Positions 50,695 through 58,779 of a DNA stretch of 64,000 bases are shown in pieces (the first letter of the stretch is position 1; each line of letters opens with the position of its first letter). The notes below the pieces were generated by a model. The model searched no databases, was not told where the DNA came from, and saw only the letters and a list, made by a program, of their open reading frames with translations. The DNA is from Phytoactinopolyspora limicola (GTDB lineage: Bacteria > Actinomycetota > Actinomycetes > Jiangellales > Jiangellaceae), in contig NZ_JAAOEN010000010.1 in NCBI RefSeq assembly GCF_011320225.1, positions 1 through 64,000 on the forward strand, given 5' to 3'. The position numbers and the translations under genes were made by a program.

Positions 50695-50943
50695 TCAGAC
50701 GGATCGTTCGGCATTGTCGGCGACTCCGTCGACGCCCGAAATCCGCGCGCAGTGGGCGCAGCAGTAGACCAATCCCCGGGCCTCCACGCCGTGCCCGATC
50801 ACCCGGCAGGCGCAGTGCGCACACCGTGGGGCGCACCGGTGGATGGCGCACTCGAAGCTGTCGAAGGTGTGTTCGTGGCCGTCCGGCGTGCGCAAGCTGA
50901 AGCTGCGGTCGTAGTCGTTGCCGCATACGTCGCACACACTCAT
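50695..50943 (-). CDS. Small Cys-rich protein (prokaryotic metallothionein-like)
   Basis: An 82-residue protein with ten Cys (4, 7, 32, 37, 41, 44, 46, 61, 62, 65) and several His, arranged as CDVCGNDYD...FDSFECAIH...CAHCACRVIGHG...YCCAHCAR. This pattern is found in small actinobacterial proteins labelled prokaryotic metallothionein. The ATG at 50943 has GGAGGACAG just upstream, which overrides a longer open frame. It probably binds zinc or another metal; whether it stores metal or is structural is unknown. Confidence 0.75.
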   Translation of the reverse strand: MSVCDVCGNDYDRSFSLRTPDGHEHTFDSFECAIHRCAPRCAHCACRVIGHGVEARGLVYCCAHCARISGVDGVADNAERSV

Positions 50944-51087
50944 AACTGTCCTCCAGGTCTCGTTTCCGGCATCGACGATGTCGTCGTCCCCCGTGGTTAC
51001 CCACCACCCGGCCGCGTACTCCCCGTGGCCGTTTCGACGACGGGAGCCCGGGTAAGCGCGGGACATGAGCGATCACAACGGCCGGCG

Positions 51088-51228
51088 TGGGCGACGCACC
51101 GGCTCTACCACCTGGCGCGGATGCCAACGACGCACCGGAAGGCGCGGGTGCTCGCCGACTGGGTGATGGATGTGGCGTTCCCCCGTCAGGTGGTGGTGTT
51201 GGTGGACTGCACGACCCGCGCCACGAGT
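51088..51228 (+). pseudogene. Remnant of the C-terminus of an NDH-2-like FAD oxidoreductase
   Basis: On the plus strand, between two minus-strand genes, a frame reads HRLYHLARMPTTHRKARVLADW followed by VMDVAFPRQVVVL (both shortened here). This resembles the end of actinobacterial type II NADH dehydrogenase-like proteins, with the pattern YHL-x-x-(L/M)P-x(3)-R/K-x-RVLADW-x(5)-F-R. No upstream catalytic part or start exists nearby. It is probably a gene relic, though a chance frame cannot be excluded. Confidence 0.4.
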
Positions 51229-51231
51229 TCG

Positions 51232-52326
51232 TCACCAGCGCAGCACGGCAGCCACCCCGTCAGCACTGATCGGCCGCCCGGTCACGACGGTCTCGGCGTC
51301 CGTCGCGGCGGACGCGCACAACACCGCCAGATCAGCGCGCACCGGCCCGGCCTCCCGCGCCGCGGCCGGCAATGGCAGACCGGGGTGAGCGGCGGGTTCG
51401 ACCACGGTGCCCGAGGCCACCTCAGGAGCAAGCACGGCGGTGCGGACCCGGCCTTGGACCAGGGCGGGCAGAACTCCGTCGACGCCCAGCACGGCCGCGC
51501 CGTCGCGGCCAGCCTCCTCTTCCAGTTCGTTCAAGACCCGCCGTCGGTCACTGTCGACGGCCTCCCGGACCACCTCGTCGATGGCGTCGTCCAGGACAGT
51601 CCGTGAACTTCCGGCCGCGCGTCCACCGGTCTCGAGCTCCACGAGGGCGGCCCTGGCCGGCTCGCTCACCGCCTGCCGGATCTCACCCTGGGCGCGTAGA
51701 TCTCCAGCCGTCACGACGGCCCGCACGCCGGTGGTGATCAGCTCGTCGATCTCCGCGGCGACCTGCTCGGCGTTGCGGCGCCAGGTCTCCTCGGCGCGCC
51801 GCTGGTACCGCTTGTGCGACCACCCGCCGACGGCGACCTTCGTGAGGTGTTTCGTGTCGCCGTCGGCGCTGTCATGGGTCACCAACCGTTCTGGCCAAGG
51901 AGCGTAGAGCTCGAAGTCGGCACCCTCTCGGTCGGCGAGTACGACGAGGATCGGCACCGCGGTGCTGCGATCGGCGAGCCAACCGGTGAGGTCTGGCAGT
52001 GGCCCCCACGTGACGGTCTCGTTGGAACGTGGCCGGGGCACGACGTCGTCGAGGACGATGTCGTTGTCGGCGGCCACGACCATCCGGGCGGTTGAGCCCG
52101 GCATGTCGACTGGTTCGGTGATCCGTTCTTCGGCGAGGTCGATCAGCTCGCTGGGCGCGGCCATCCGCTGCAGTTGCTCGCGTGCCGACCGCCAGCGTAC
52201 GGCCAACCGGTGGGGTGCCTCGTCGACGTTGCGGCTCACGTCGAGGTACGCCGTGAGGAACGGCCCGGGATGCTGGCACACCTGGGAGATCACGTCGGTA
52301 GTGGCATGGGGCTGGGTGGGGCGCAT
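51232..52326 (-). CDS. Vms1/Ankzf1-type (baeRF family) peptidyl-tRNA hydrolase-like protein
   Basis: A 364-residue protein with an RNase H/eRF1-like plan: N-terminal PGPFLTAYLDVSR, a middle KVAVGGWSHKRYQRRAEETWRRNAEQVAAEI segment (baeRF motif, shortened here) and a C-terminal domain with VDGVLPALVQGRVRTAVLAP. Relatives in mycobacteria are hypoxia- and stress-linked, and the eukaryotic family releases stalled peptides from ribosomes. The ATG at 52326 has GGAG upstream. Divergent from the GAF-ANTAR gene, next to a Cys-rich protein gene. Confidence 0.75.
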   Translation of the reverse strand: MRPTQPHATTDVISQVCQHPGPFLTAYLDVSRNVDEAPHRLAVRWRSAREQLQRMAAPSELIDLAEERITEPVDMPGSTARMVVAADNDIVLDDVVPRPRSNETVTWGPLPDLTGWLADRSTAVPILVVLADREGADFELYAPWPERLVTHDSADGDTKHLTKVAVGGWSHKRYQRRAEETWRRNAEQVAAEIDELITTGVRAVVTAGDLRAQGEIRQAVSEPARAALVELETGGRAAGSSRTVLDDAIDEVVREAVDSDRRRVLNELEEEAGRDGAAVLGVDGVLPALVQGRVRTAVLAPEVASGTVVEPAAHPGLPLPAAAREAGPVRADLAVLCASAATDAETVVTGRPISADGVAAVLRW

Positions 52327-52460
52327 AAGATCACTCCAAAGATAAAGAAAGAATCACGATATCGATGCGATCTCGTCTCGCTGGCGGTATGAGTAGTGGT
52401 GGAGTAGCCGTCAGGCGGGGGGTTCGGCGCACCGTTGGTGGGCCGATTGTGGAGGTTGTC

Positions 52461-53141
52461 ATGAATGTGCAGGATTCGGCGGAGTTCGCCGACGCGGCTC
52501 GTCAACTCGCTACGGAGCCGGATTTCGATCACGCCGCGCAGCGCATCGCGGAATACGCCACCGAGATGACCAGCGCCGAACAAGGCGGCGTCGCCCTGCT
52601 GCGGTCCAGTCACCGGTGGGAGGTCGCGGCCGCTACCGGCGCCGAAGCGGAGCAGGCGGGGCGGATCCGGTCCGCGATGCACGAGGCTCCCGGGTTCGAC
52701 CCCGCGGATGACCACGACACCTGCCTCGTCAGTAACACCAGCCAGGATCACCGCTGGCCACAGTGGGGTTCGCAGATGGCGGAGCTCGGATTCCGCAGCG
52801 CGGTGAGCGCCTGCTTGTACACCAGTCGCCGTACCATCGGCACTCTCGATCTCTATGCCAGCTCGGTTGGCCAGCTCGACGAGGCCGATGCCGAACGTGC
52901 CCGGGTGCTGGCCAGCCACGCCTCGGTGGCGTTGGACTTCCTGCAGGAAGAGATCGGGCTGCGGCGCGCGGTCGAGACCAGAAACATCATCGGGCAGGCA
53001 CAGGGGTTGCTGATGGAACGGTACGGGCTCGACGCTCATCGTGCGTTCGACGTCCTCCGGCGACATTCTCAAGACAGCAACATCAAGCTGCGCGAGGTAG
53101 CGGAACAGCTGATCTCGACCCGGAGCCTGCCTGTCGACTGA
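52461..53141 (+). CDS. GAF and ANTAR domain regulator
   Basis: A 226-residue protein: GAF sensor domain at about 15-150 (EQGGVALLRSSHRWEVAAATG, FRSAVSACLYTSRRTIGTLDLYA) and an ANTAR RNA-binding domain at about 165-220 (IIGQAQGLLMERYGLDAHRAFDVLRRHSQDSNIKLREVAEQLI). ANTAR proteins act as antiterminators on paired hexaloop hairpins. The ATG at 52461 has GGAGG 6 nt upstream. Its 3' end overlaps the convergent sigma-factor gene by 59 bp. Confidence 0.9.
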   Translation: MNVQDSAEFADAARQLATEPDFDHAAQRIAEYATEMTSAEQGGVALLRSSHRWEVAAATGAEAEQAGRIRSAMHEAPGFDPADDHDTCLVSNTSQDHRWPQWGSQMAELGFRSAVSACLYTSRRTIGTLDLYASSVGQLDEADAERARVLASHASVALDFLQEEIGLRRAVETRNIIGQAQGLLMERYGLDAHRAFDVLRRHSQDSNIKLREVAEQLISTRSLPVD

Positions 53142-53964
53142 CCGGCCGCGTGTTCAGCCGCCGCCTGAGGTGACCGAGGATCCGAGCCAGCAGCCGCGAC
53201 ACCTGCATCTGGGTGATGCCCATGTCGTCGGCGATCTCCTGTTGGGTCCACCCCCGGACGAATCGCAAGTACAGAACGCGCTGGTCCCGCGGTGACAACG
53301 CGCGGCACAACGGACGCAGGACCGTCCTCGCCTCCGCTCGCCCGAAACCGGCGTCGTCGGCACCGATCACATCCGATAACGAGCCACCGTCCTCGGTGTG
53401 GACGGGTGCGTCGAGCGACATGGGTGTGTAGCAGCTATGGCACGCCTGCGCTTCCTCCACGTCGCGTACGTCCAGGTCCAGCTCGGCGGCGATCTCACCG
53501 GGTGTGGGGAGGCGGCCCAGCCGTTGCGCCAGCCCCGCCGCGGTGGTCGTGATCTGGCGATGCAGCTCCTGGATCCGCCGCGGTGGGCGGATGGTCCAGC
53601 CGTGGTCGCGGAAGTATCGCTTGACCTCGCCGGCAATGGTAGGCATGGCGAACGAGACGAAGTCCACCCCACGTTCGGGTGTGTACCGGCGTACCGCGTT
53701 CACCAATCCCAGGTAGGCCACCTGGGTCAGATCGGCGACATCTTCGGAGCGTCCCGCGTACTTGCGGGCGATCGACTCGGCCAACCCCGTGTTGAGCATG
53801 ATGGCTTCATCCTGCAACCGCCGCTGCTCGGCTGGTCCGGCATTGGCGGCTCGGCGCAATAGCCGATGTGTGTTCTCCGCCCGGCCGGTGCCGTCACCGG
53901 CGGGGGCAGCATGATTGTTTGCGGAATGAGCTAAGGAAGTGGATCTGGCGGTCGCGAGAGGCAC
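53083..53964 (-). CDS. RNA polymerase sigma factor, SigB/SigF/SigG family
   Basis: About 293 residues with region 2 (RKYAGRSEDVADLTQVAYLGLVNAVRRYTPERGVDFVSFAMPTIAGEVKRYFRD, shortened), region 3 (LPTPGEIAAELDLDVRDVEEA) and region 4 HTH (DQRVLYLRFVRGWTQQEIADDMGITQMQVSRLLARI). This is the stress/development group of actinobacteria, usually controlled by anti-sigma factors; none is adjacent. The GTG at 53964 has GGTAGG 7-8 nt upstream, with GTG 53973 an alternative. Tail to tail with GAF-ANTAR. Confidence 0.9.
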   Translation of the reverse strand: MPLATARSTSLAHSANNHAAPAGDGTGRAENTHRLLRRAANAGPAEQRRLQDEAIMLNTGLAESIARKYAGRSEDVADLTQVAYLGLVNAVRRYTPERGVDFVSFAMPTIAGEVKRYFRDHGWTIRPPRRIQELHRQITTTAAGLAQRLGRLPTPGEIAAELDLDVRDVEEAQACHSCYTPMSLDAPVHTEDGGSLSDVIGADDAGFGRAEARTVLRPLCRALSPRDQRVLYLRFVRGWTQQEIADDMGITQMQVSRLLARILGHLRRRLNTRPVSRQAGSGSRSAVPLPRAA

Positions 53965-54082
53965 GGCCAACACCTACCGAACAGGTCGGAATGTGATGTG
54001 GCTGCTGCTTAACCACCTACTTGTCAGCCAAACATGGCTCCGGCGGCATGTCAACCGGCCCCTGCTCATCAACCGGTGGGTA

Positions 54083-54106
54083 GGGCAGAAATCCGGCCAC
54101 GATCAC
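54083..54106 (-). repeat. Copy of the GTGATCGTnGCCGGAT element between Tex and sigma-factor genes
   Basis: The 24 bp are the inverse of those at 48733-48756 with one mismatch. They lie in the 220-bp gap between the Tex stop and the sigma-factor start; two TGGGCCCA palindromes near 54135-54158 also occur in this gap. Confidence 0.75.
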
Positions 54107-54185
54107 CGAGGACGGGTGACGCCGTTGCGGTTGGGTGGGCCCAGGGGGGCCAATGGGCCCAGGCCTCGGGCGAGGATCGGGCGCG

Positions 54186-56537
54186 TCACCCCTTTGACGT
54201 GTAGCCGGCGCGGCGCAGGGCCTCGGCGATCGCACCTTGTGGTTCGTTCTTGCCACCCTGACCACGGTCGCGTCGTGGTCCGTCACCCCGTCGAGGCCCG
54301 GCCGGACCTCGGGTGCCGTCGCCACCAGGCGAGCGCCGCTGCGCCGGCTTGCCGGCGCTGACCTCGTCGTCGAGACGCAGCGTCAGCGAGATCCGGTTGC
54401 GGGGCACGTCGACGTCGAGCACCTTGACGTGTACGACGTCGCCGGGTTTGACGACATCGCGCGGGTCTTTGACGTATTCGTGGGACATCGCCGAGATGTG
54501 CACCAGGCCGTCCTGGTGGACGCCGACGTCGACGAACGCCCCGAACGCCGCCACGTTGGTGACCACTCCCTCGAGCCGCATCCCGGGCTTCAGGTCGGCC
54601 ACGGTCTCGACGCCTTCGCTGAACGTTGCCGTCTTGAACGTCGGGCGGGGGTCGCGGCCGGGTTTCTCCAGCTCAGCCAGGACATCGGTGATAGTAGGCA
54701 GCCCGTAGGTGGTGTCGACGAAGTCGGTCGGACGTAGCCCGCGCAGCGCCCGGCCATTACCCAGCAGGGTGCGGAGGTCACCGCCGGCAGCCTGGGCGAT
54801 CCGGCGAGCCAGGGGATAGGACTCCGGGTGCACGCTGGAGGCGTCCAGCGGCTCGTCGCCGCCGCGGATGCGCAGAAACCCGGCGCATTGTTCGAAGGCC
54901 TTCGGGCCGAGGCGGGGGACCCGCTGCAACGCGGTGCGGGAGGAGAACGGACCGTGGTCTTCCCGGTGCACGACGATGTTCTCCGCCAGCCCGGTACTGA
55001 TGCCGGATACCCGGGACAGCAGGGGCACCGATGCGGTGTTGAGGTCGACCCCGACCGCGTTCACGCAGTCTTCGACTACCGCGTCGAGGGAGCGGGAGAG
55101 TGCGCCTTCGGTGATGTCGTGCTGGTATTGCCCGACACCGATCGACCTCGGTTCGATCTTCACCAGTTCGGCCAAAGGATCTTGCAGGCGGCGGGCGATC
55201 GACACCGCGCCACGGATGGACACATCGAGATCCGGGAGTTCACGTGAGGCGAACGACGACGCCGAGTACACCGACGCCCCGGCCTCGGAGACCATGACCT
55301 TGGTCAGCTTCAGCTCCGGATGTGCCGCGACGAGTTGGCCGGCGAGGTGGTCGGTCTCCCGCGACGCGGTGCCGTTGCCGATGGCGATCAGTTCGACGTT
55401 GTGGTCGCGGGCCAACTGCTCGAGGACGGCTAGTGCCTCGTCCCAGCGGGCCTGTGGCTTGTGCGGGTAGACGGTAGTGGTAGCGACCACCTTGCCGGTG
55501 GCGTCGACCACGGCGACTTTGACACCGGTGCGGTAAGCCGGGTCCAGGCCCATCGTGGGCCGGGTGCCGGCTGGCGCGGCGAGGAGGAGATCACGGAGGT
55601 TGCTGGCGAACACCCGGATGGCTTCCTCTTCAGCAGCCTGGCGCACACGCATGCGGAGGTCGAGCCCGAGGGTGACCATGATGCGGGTCCGCCAGGCCCA
55701 GCGGACCGCGTCGGCCAGCCAGCGGTCGGCCGCCCGGTCCCGGTTCTCGATGCCGAACCGGTGGGCGATGGCACGCTCGTAGTCGGTCGGGCCGGTTTGG
55801 TCGTCGTCCTCGGCGGTGGGCTCCACCGTCAGATCGAGGATCTCCTCCTTCTCCGCCCGGAACAGCGCCAGGGCGCGGTGTGATGGTAGCCGCGACAGCG
55901 GCTCGGCGAAGTCGAAGTAGTCGGAATATTTGGCACCGGCCGCTTCGGCGCCGGCCCGCACCTTGGATACGAGGCGCCCCCGCGACCACACCCGTTCGCG
56001 CAGGTCACCGATGAGGTCGGCGTCCTCGGCGAAACGTTCGACGAGGATCGCCCTGGCTCCGGTCAGCGCGGCCGCGGCGTCCGGCACACCGTCGGTGATG
56101 AAGGTGGCGGCCGTCGTCTGGGGGTCCTGCGTGGGGTCGCTCAGCAGCGTGTCGGCGAGTGGCTCCAGCCCGGCCTCCCGGGCGATCTGGGCTTTGGTCC
56201 GCCGCTTGGGTTTGTACGGCAGGTAGATGTCTTCCAGGCGGGCTTTCGTCTCCGCCGCATGAATCTTCGCTTCCAGCTCCGGGGTCAGCTTGTCTTGGTC
56301 GCGGATCGAGTCCAGGACGGCCGCCCGGCGCTCTTCGAGCTCGCGAAGGTAACGCAGGCGCTCCTCCAGCACCCGAAGCTGTGCGTCGTCGAGTGTTCCC
56401 GTCGCTTCCTTGCGATACCGGGCGATGAACGGCACGGTGGCGCCGTCGTCGAGCAGCGCGACGGCTGCGGCCACCTGGGTCTCGCGGACTCCGAGCTCTT
56501 CAGCGATCTTGTGGTGCACCCGGTCCTGCGTGGTCAC
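54186..56537 (-). CDS. Tex-family RNA-binding transcription accessory protein
   Basis: A 783-residue protein with all Tex parts: N-terminal helix bundle (ELGVRETQVAAAVALLDDGATVPFIARYRKEATGTLDDAQLR, shortened), the YqgF-like domain (PTMGLDPAYRTGVKVAVVDATGKV), helix-hairpin-helix region (DCVNAVGVDLNTASVPLLSRVSGIS), and the S1 domain (GMRLEGVVTNVAAFGAFVDVGVHQDGLVH). A charged Arg/Gly-rich tail of about 60 residues follows. It contacts RNA polymerase and RNA. The GTG at 56537 with GGGGAG 8 nt upstream is preferred to a GTG two codons earlier. Confidence 0.92.
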   Translation of the reverse strand: MTTQDRVHHKIAEELGVRETQVAAAVALLDDGATVPFIARYRKEATGTLDDAQLRVLEERLRYLRELEERRAAVLDSIRDQDKLTPELEAKIHAAETKARLEDIYLPYKPKRRTKAQIAREAGLEPLADTLLSDPTQDPQTTAATFITDGVPDAAAALTGARAILVERFAEDADLIGDLRERVWSRGRLVSKVRAGAEAAGAKYSDYFDFAEPLSRLPSHRALALFRAEKEEILDLTVEPTAEDDDQTGPTDYERAIAHRFGIENRDRAADRWLADAVRWAWRTRIMVTLGLDLRMRVRQAAEEEAIRVFASNLRDLLLAAPAGTRPTMGLDPAYRTGVKVAVVDATGKVVATTTVYPHKPQARWDEALAVLEQLARDHNVELIAIGNGTASRETDHLAGQLVAAHPELKLTKVMVSEAGASVYSASSFASRELPDLDVSIRGAVSIARRLQDPLAELVKIEPRSIGVGQYQHDITEGALSRSLDAVVEDCVNAVGVDLNTASVPLLSRVSGISTGLAENIVVHREDHGPFSSRTALQRVPRLGPKAFEQCAGFLRIRGGDEPLDASSVHPESYPLARRIAQAAGGDLRTLLGNGRALRGLRPTDFVDTTYGLPTITDVLAELEKPGRDPRPTFKTATFSEGVETVADLKPGMRLEGVVTNVAAFGAFVDVGVHQDGLVHISAMSHEYVKDPRDVVKPGDVVHVKVLDVDVPRNRISLTLRLDDEVSAGKPAQRRSPGGDGTRGPAGPRRGDGPRRDRGQGGKNEPQGAIAEALRRAGYTSKG

Positions 56538-56744
56538 TGTCACGGCTCCCCGATCGATCCTCTCGGTGCGGTTGGCTCCGGGCCAGGCGCACGACGCCAC
56601 TCCCGGAAGGGATATTCTGCCTGTTGTCGTTCTGGGGTGGGCGGCCAGGACGGCGAGCGGCCCGCCGTGGTCATGGTGCTACCTTTGACGTCGTTTGCGG
56701 AGGTCGCCCCGAGCCGTCCCACGGTTCTGACAGGAGGTCGCCCG

Positions 56745-57260
56745 GTGAAGGCAGGACCCCAGCACGTCATCGTCATGGGAGTGTCCGGTTCGGGCAAAAC
56801 CACAGTGGCGAAGAGGCTGGCCCAGCAGTTGGCATGGCCCTACGCGGAGGGTGACGACTTCCACCCACCAGCCAACGTCGACAAGATGGCCGCGGGTGAA
56901 CCGCTCACCGACGACGATCGCTGGCCATGGTTGCGGGCCATCGTCGACTGGATGTGTGCGCAAGCCGGTGACGGTCGGAGCACGGTCGTGACCTGCTCGG
57001 CGTTGCGGCGTGTCTACCGGGATGTGCTGGGTGAAGCCGACGGGTTGGTGCGGTTCGCGTATCTGGCCGGAGACATCGACGTCATCGGCGAGCGGGTCGG
57101 TTACCGGCGGGGACACTTCATGCCGGTCTCGCTTCTCGAATCACAGTTCGACACCCTGGAGCCGCTCGAGCCGGACGAGGCTGGAATCGCGGTGGACGTG
57201 TCCGGTACACCCGAGCAGATGGTGCAGGACGTCATCGACGGACTGGAATTGGGTCACTGA
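56745..57260 (+). CDS. gntK: Gluconokinase
   Basis: A 171-residue kinase with P-loop GVSGSGKTT at 12-20, the substrate segment EGDDFHPPANVDKMAAGEPLTDDDRWPWL and the CSALRRVYRD motif, phosphorylating gluconate to 6-phosphogluconate. The GTG at 56745 has AGGAGG 7 nt upstream; the open frame further upstream overlaps the Tex gene and is not used. It precedes gnd by 48 bp, so the two form a gluconate-to-ribulose-5-phosphate unit. Confidence 0.93.
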   Translation: MKAGPQHVIVMGVSGSGKTTVAKRLAQQLAWPYAEGDDFHPPANVDKMAAGEPLTDDDRWPWLRAIVDWMCAQAGDGRSTVVTCSALRRVYRDVLGEADGLVRFAYLAGDIDVIGERVGYRRGHFMPVSLLESQFDTLEPLEPDEAGIAVDVSGTPEQMVQDVIDGLELGH

Positions 57261-57308
57261 GCCGGACGTAGCCGTCGGCGCTGAGCCGCACACCGGAACG
57301 GAGAGAAC

Positions 57309-58754
57309 ATGGCCGAGCAGCAGCAATCAGCGGACGTCGCCGTCACCGGACTAGCCACGATGGGCCGCAATCTGGCGCGTAACCTGGCCCGGAACGGTTA
57401 CCGGGTCGCGGTTCACAACCGCAGCCGGGAGCGTACCGACGCACTGGTCGCCGAGTTCGGACACGAGGGGACCTTCGTGCCCGCCGCCAGCCTCGAGGAG
57501 CTGGTCGCCGCCCTGGAGCGGCCTCGCAAGGTGATCGTCATGGTGCAGGCGGGTGGCCCAACCGACGCGGTGATCGATCAGCTGCGGCCACTACTCGACG
57601 ACGGTGACGTTGTTGTCGACGCCGGGAACGCCCACTACCAAGACACCCGGCGGCGCGAGGACCAGCTGCGCGCGGACGGCATCCACTTTCTCGGCACCGG
57701 CGTGTCCGGCGGTGAAGAAGGTGCCCTGCTCGGACCGAGCATCATGCCGGGTGGCAGCGGTCATGCGTACGAGGCGTTGCGGCCGATGTTCGACAGGATT
57801 GCCGCCGAGGTGGACGGCACCCCGTGTTGTGCACACGTCGGGCCGGATGGCGCCGGGCATTTCGTCAAGATGCTGCACAACGGCATCGAGTACGCCGACA
57901 TGCAGCTCATCGCGGAGTCCTACGACCTCCTGCGGCTAGGGCTTGGCATGGAGCCGGCCGCCGTCGCCGAGGTGTTCGGCCGGTGGAACAGCGGCGACCT
58001 GGAATCGTTCCTCGTGGAGATCACTGCCGAGGTGCTGGCGCACGTCGACGACACCACCGGGCGCCCATTCGTCGACATCGTCCTCGATCAGGCCGGGCAG
58101 AAAGGCACCGGGCGCTGGACCGTCATCTCCGCGCTGGAGCTCGGGGTGCCGGTCAGCGGCATGGCCGAGGCGGTCTTCGCCCGGGGGCTCTCCGGCGACG
58201 CGCGACGACGCGAGGCGGCCCGTGCGTCGTTGAGCGGGCCGTCGGCAGTACCCGACGTCGGCGACCAGGACCGGTTCGTCGACGACATCCGCGACGCCCT
58301 CTACGCCTCCAAGCTGGTCGCCTACGCTCAGGGATTCGACACCATCCGGGCCGCCAGTGAGGAGTACGGGTGGGACGTCGACCTCGGCGCTATGGCCACC
58401 ATCTGGCGGGGCGGTTGTATCATCCGGGCGCGTTTCCTGGACCGGATCAGGGACGCCTACGATCGCCGCCCCGAGTTGCCGACGCTGCTGGTGGACGAGT
58501 ACTTCCGCGCCGCGGTGGCCGACGCCCAGGCCGGTTGGCGGCGGGTGGTCGCCGCCGCGGCTCAGCTAGGTGTGCCGGCGCCCGGCTTCAGCAGTGCCCT
58601 GGCCTACTACGACGGATTGCGGGCCGAACGCCTACCGGCAGCGCTGATCCAAGGACAGCGTGACCTGTTCGGGGCGCACACCTACCGCCGGGTCGACCGC
58701 GAGGGCACCTTCCACGTCGACTGGTCGGGAACCCGCACCGAACAGCAACGTTAG
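57309..58754 (+). CDS. gnd: 6-phosphogluconate dehydrogenase (NADP-dependent, decarboxylating)
   Basis: A 481-residue enzyme making ribulose 5-phosphate, CO2 and NADPH. N-terminal Rossmann GLATMGRNLARNLARNGY with Arg in VHNRS indicating NADP preference; substrate motif GTGVSGGEEGALLGPSIMPGG (shortened), catalytic Lys in HFVKMLHNGIEYADMQ, and the long all-helical C-terminal domain with DQAGQKGTGRWT. GGAGAGAAC precedes the ATG. Second gene of the gntK-gnd pair. Confidence 0.95.
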   Translation: MAEQQQSADVAVTGLATMGRNLARNLARNGYRVAVHNRSRERTDALVAEFGHEGTFVPAASLEELVAALERPRKVIVMVQAGGPTDAVIDQLRPLLDDGDVVVDAGNAHYQDTRRREDQLRADGIHFLGTGVSGGEEGALLGPSIMPGGSGHAYEALRPMFDRIAAEVDGTPCCAHVGPDGAGHFVKMLHNGIEYADMQLIAESYDLLRLGLGMEPAAVAEVFGRWNSGDLESFLVEITAEVLAHVDDTTGRPFVDIVLDQAGQKGTGRWTVISALELGVPVSGMAEAVFARGLSGDARRREAARASLSGPSAVPDVGDQDRFVDDIRDALYASKLVAYAQGFDTIRAASEEYGWDVDLGAMATIWRGGCIIRARFLDRIRDAYDRRPELPTLLVDEYFRAAVADAQAGWRRVVAAAAQLGVPAPGFSSALAYYDGLRAERLPAALIQGQRDLFGAHTYRRVDREGTFHVDWSGTRTEQQR

Positions 58755-58779
58755 CCCGTGATCGTTGCCGGATCACGGG
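58755..58779. terminator. Bidirectional hairpin between gnd and the GH31 gene
   Basis: CCCGTGATC (58755-58763) pairs with GATCACGGG (58771-58779) around GTTGCCG. It overlaps the GH31 stop codon and follows the gnd stop directly. The left arm and loop read GTGATCGTTGCCGGAT, another copy of the dispersed element, here clearly in a terminator position. Confidence 0.6.

Noticed and set aside
54135-54158. Two TGGGCCCA palindromes as a terminator of Tex
   Set aside because: Each is self-complementary but they do not form a stable stem with a loop next to the stop codon; recorded only as part of the gap.
56259-56744. N-terminal extension of gluconokinase
   Set aside because: It runs antisense to the Tex gene and the GTG at 56745 with AGGAGG gives the normal length.
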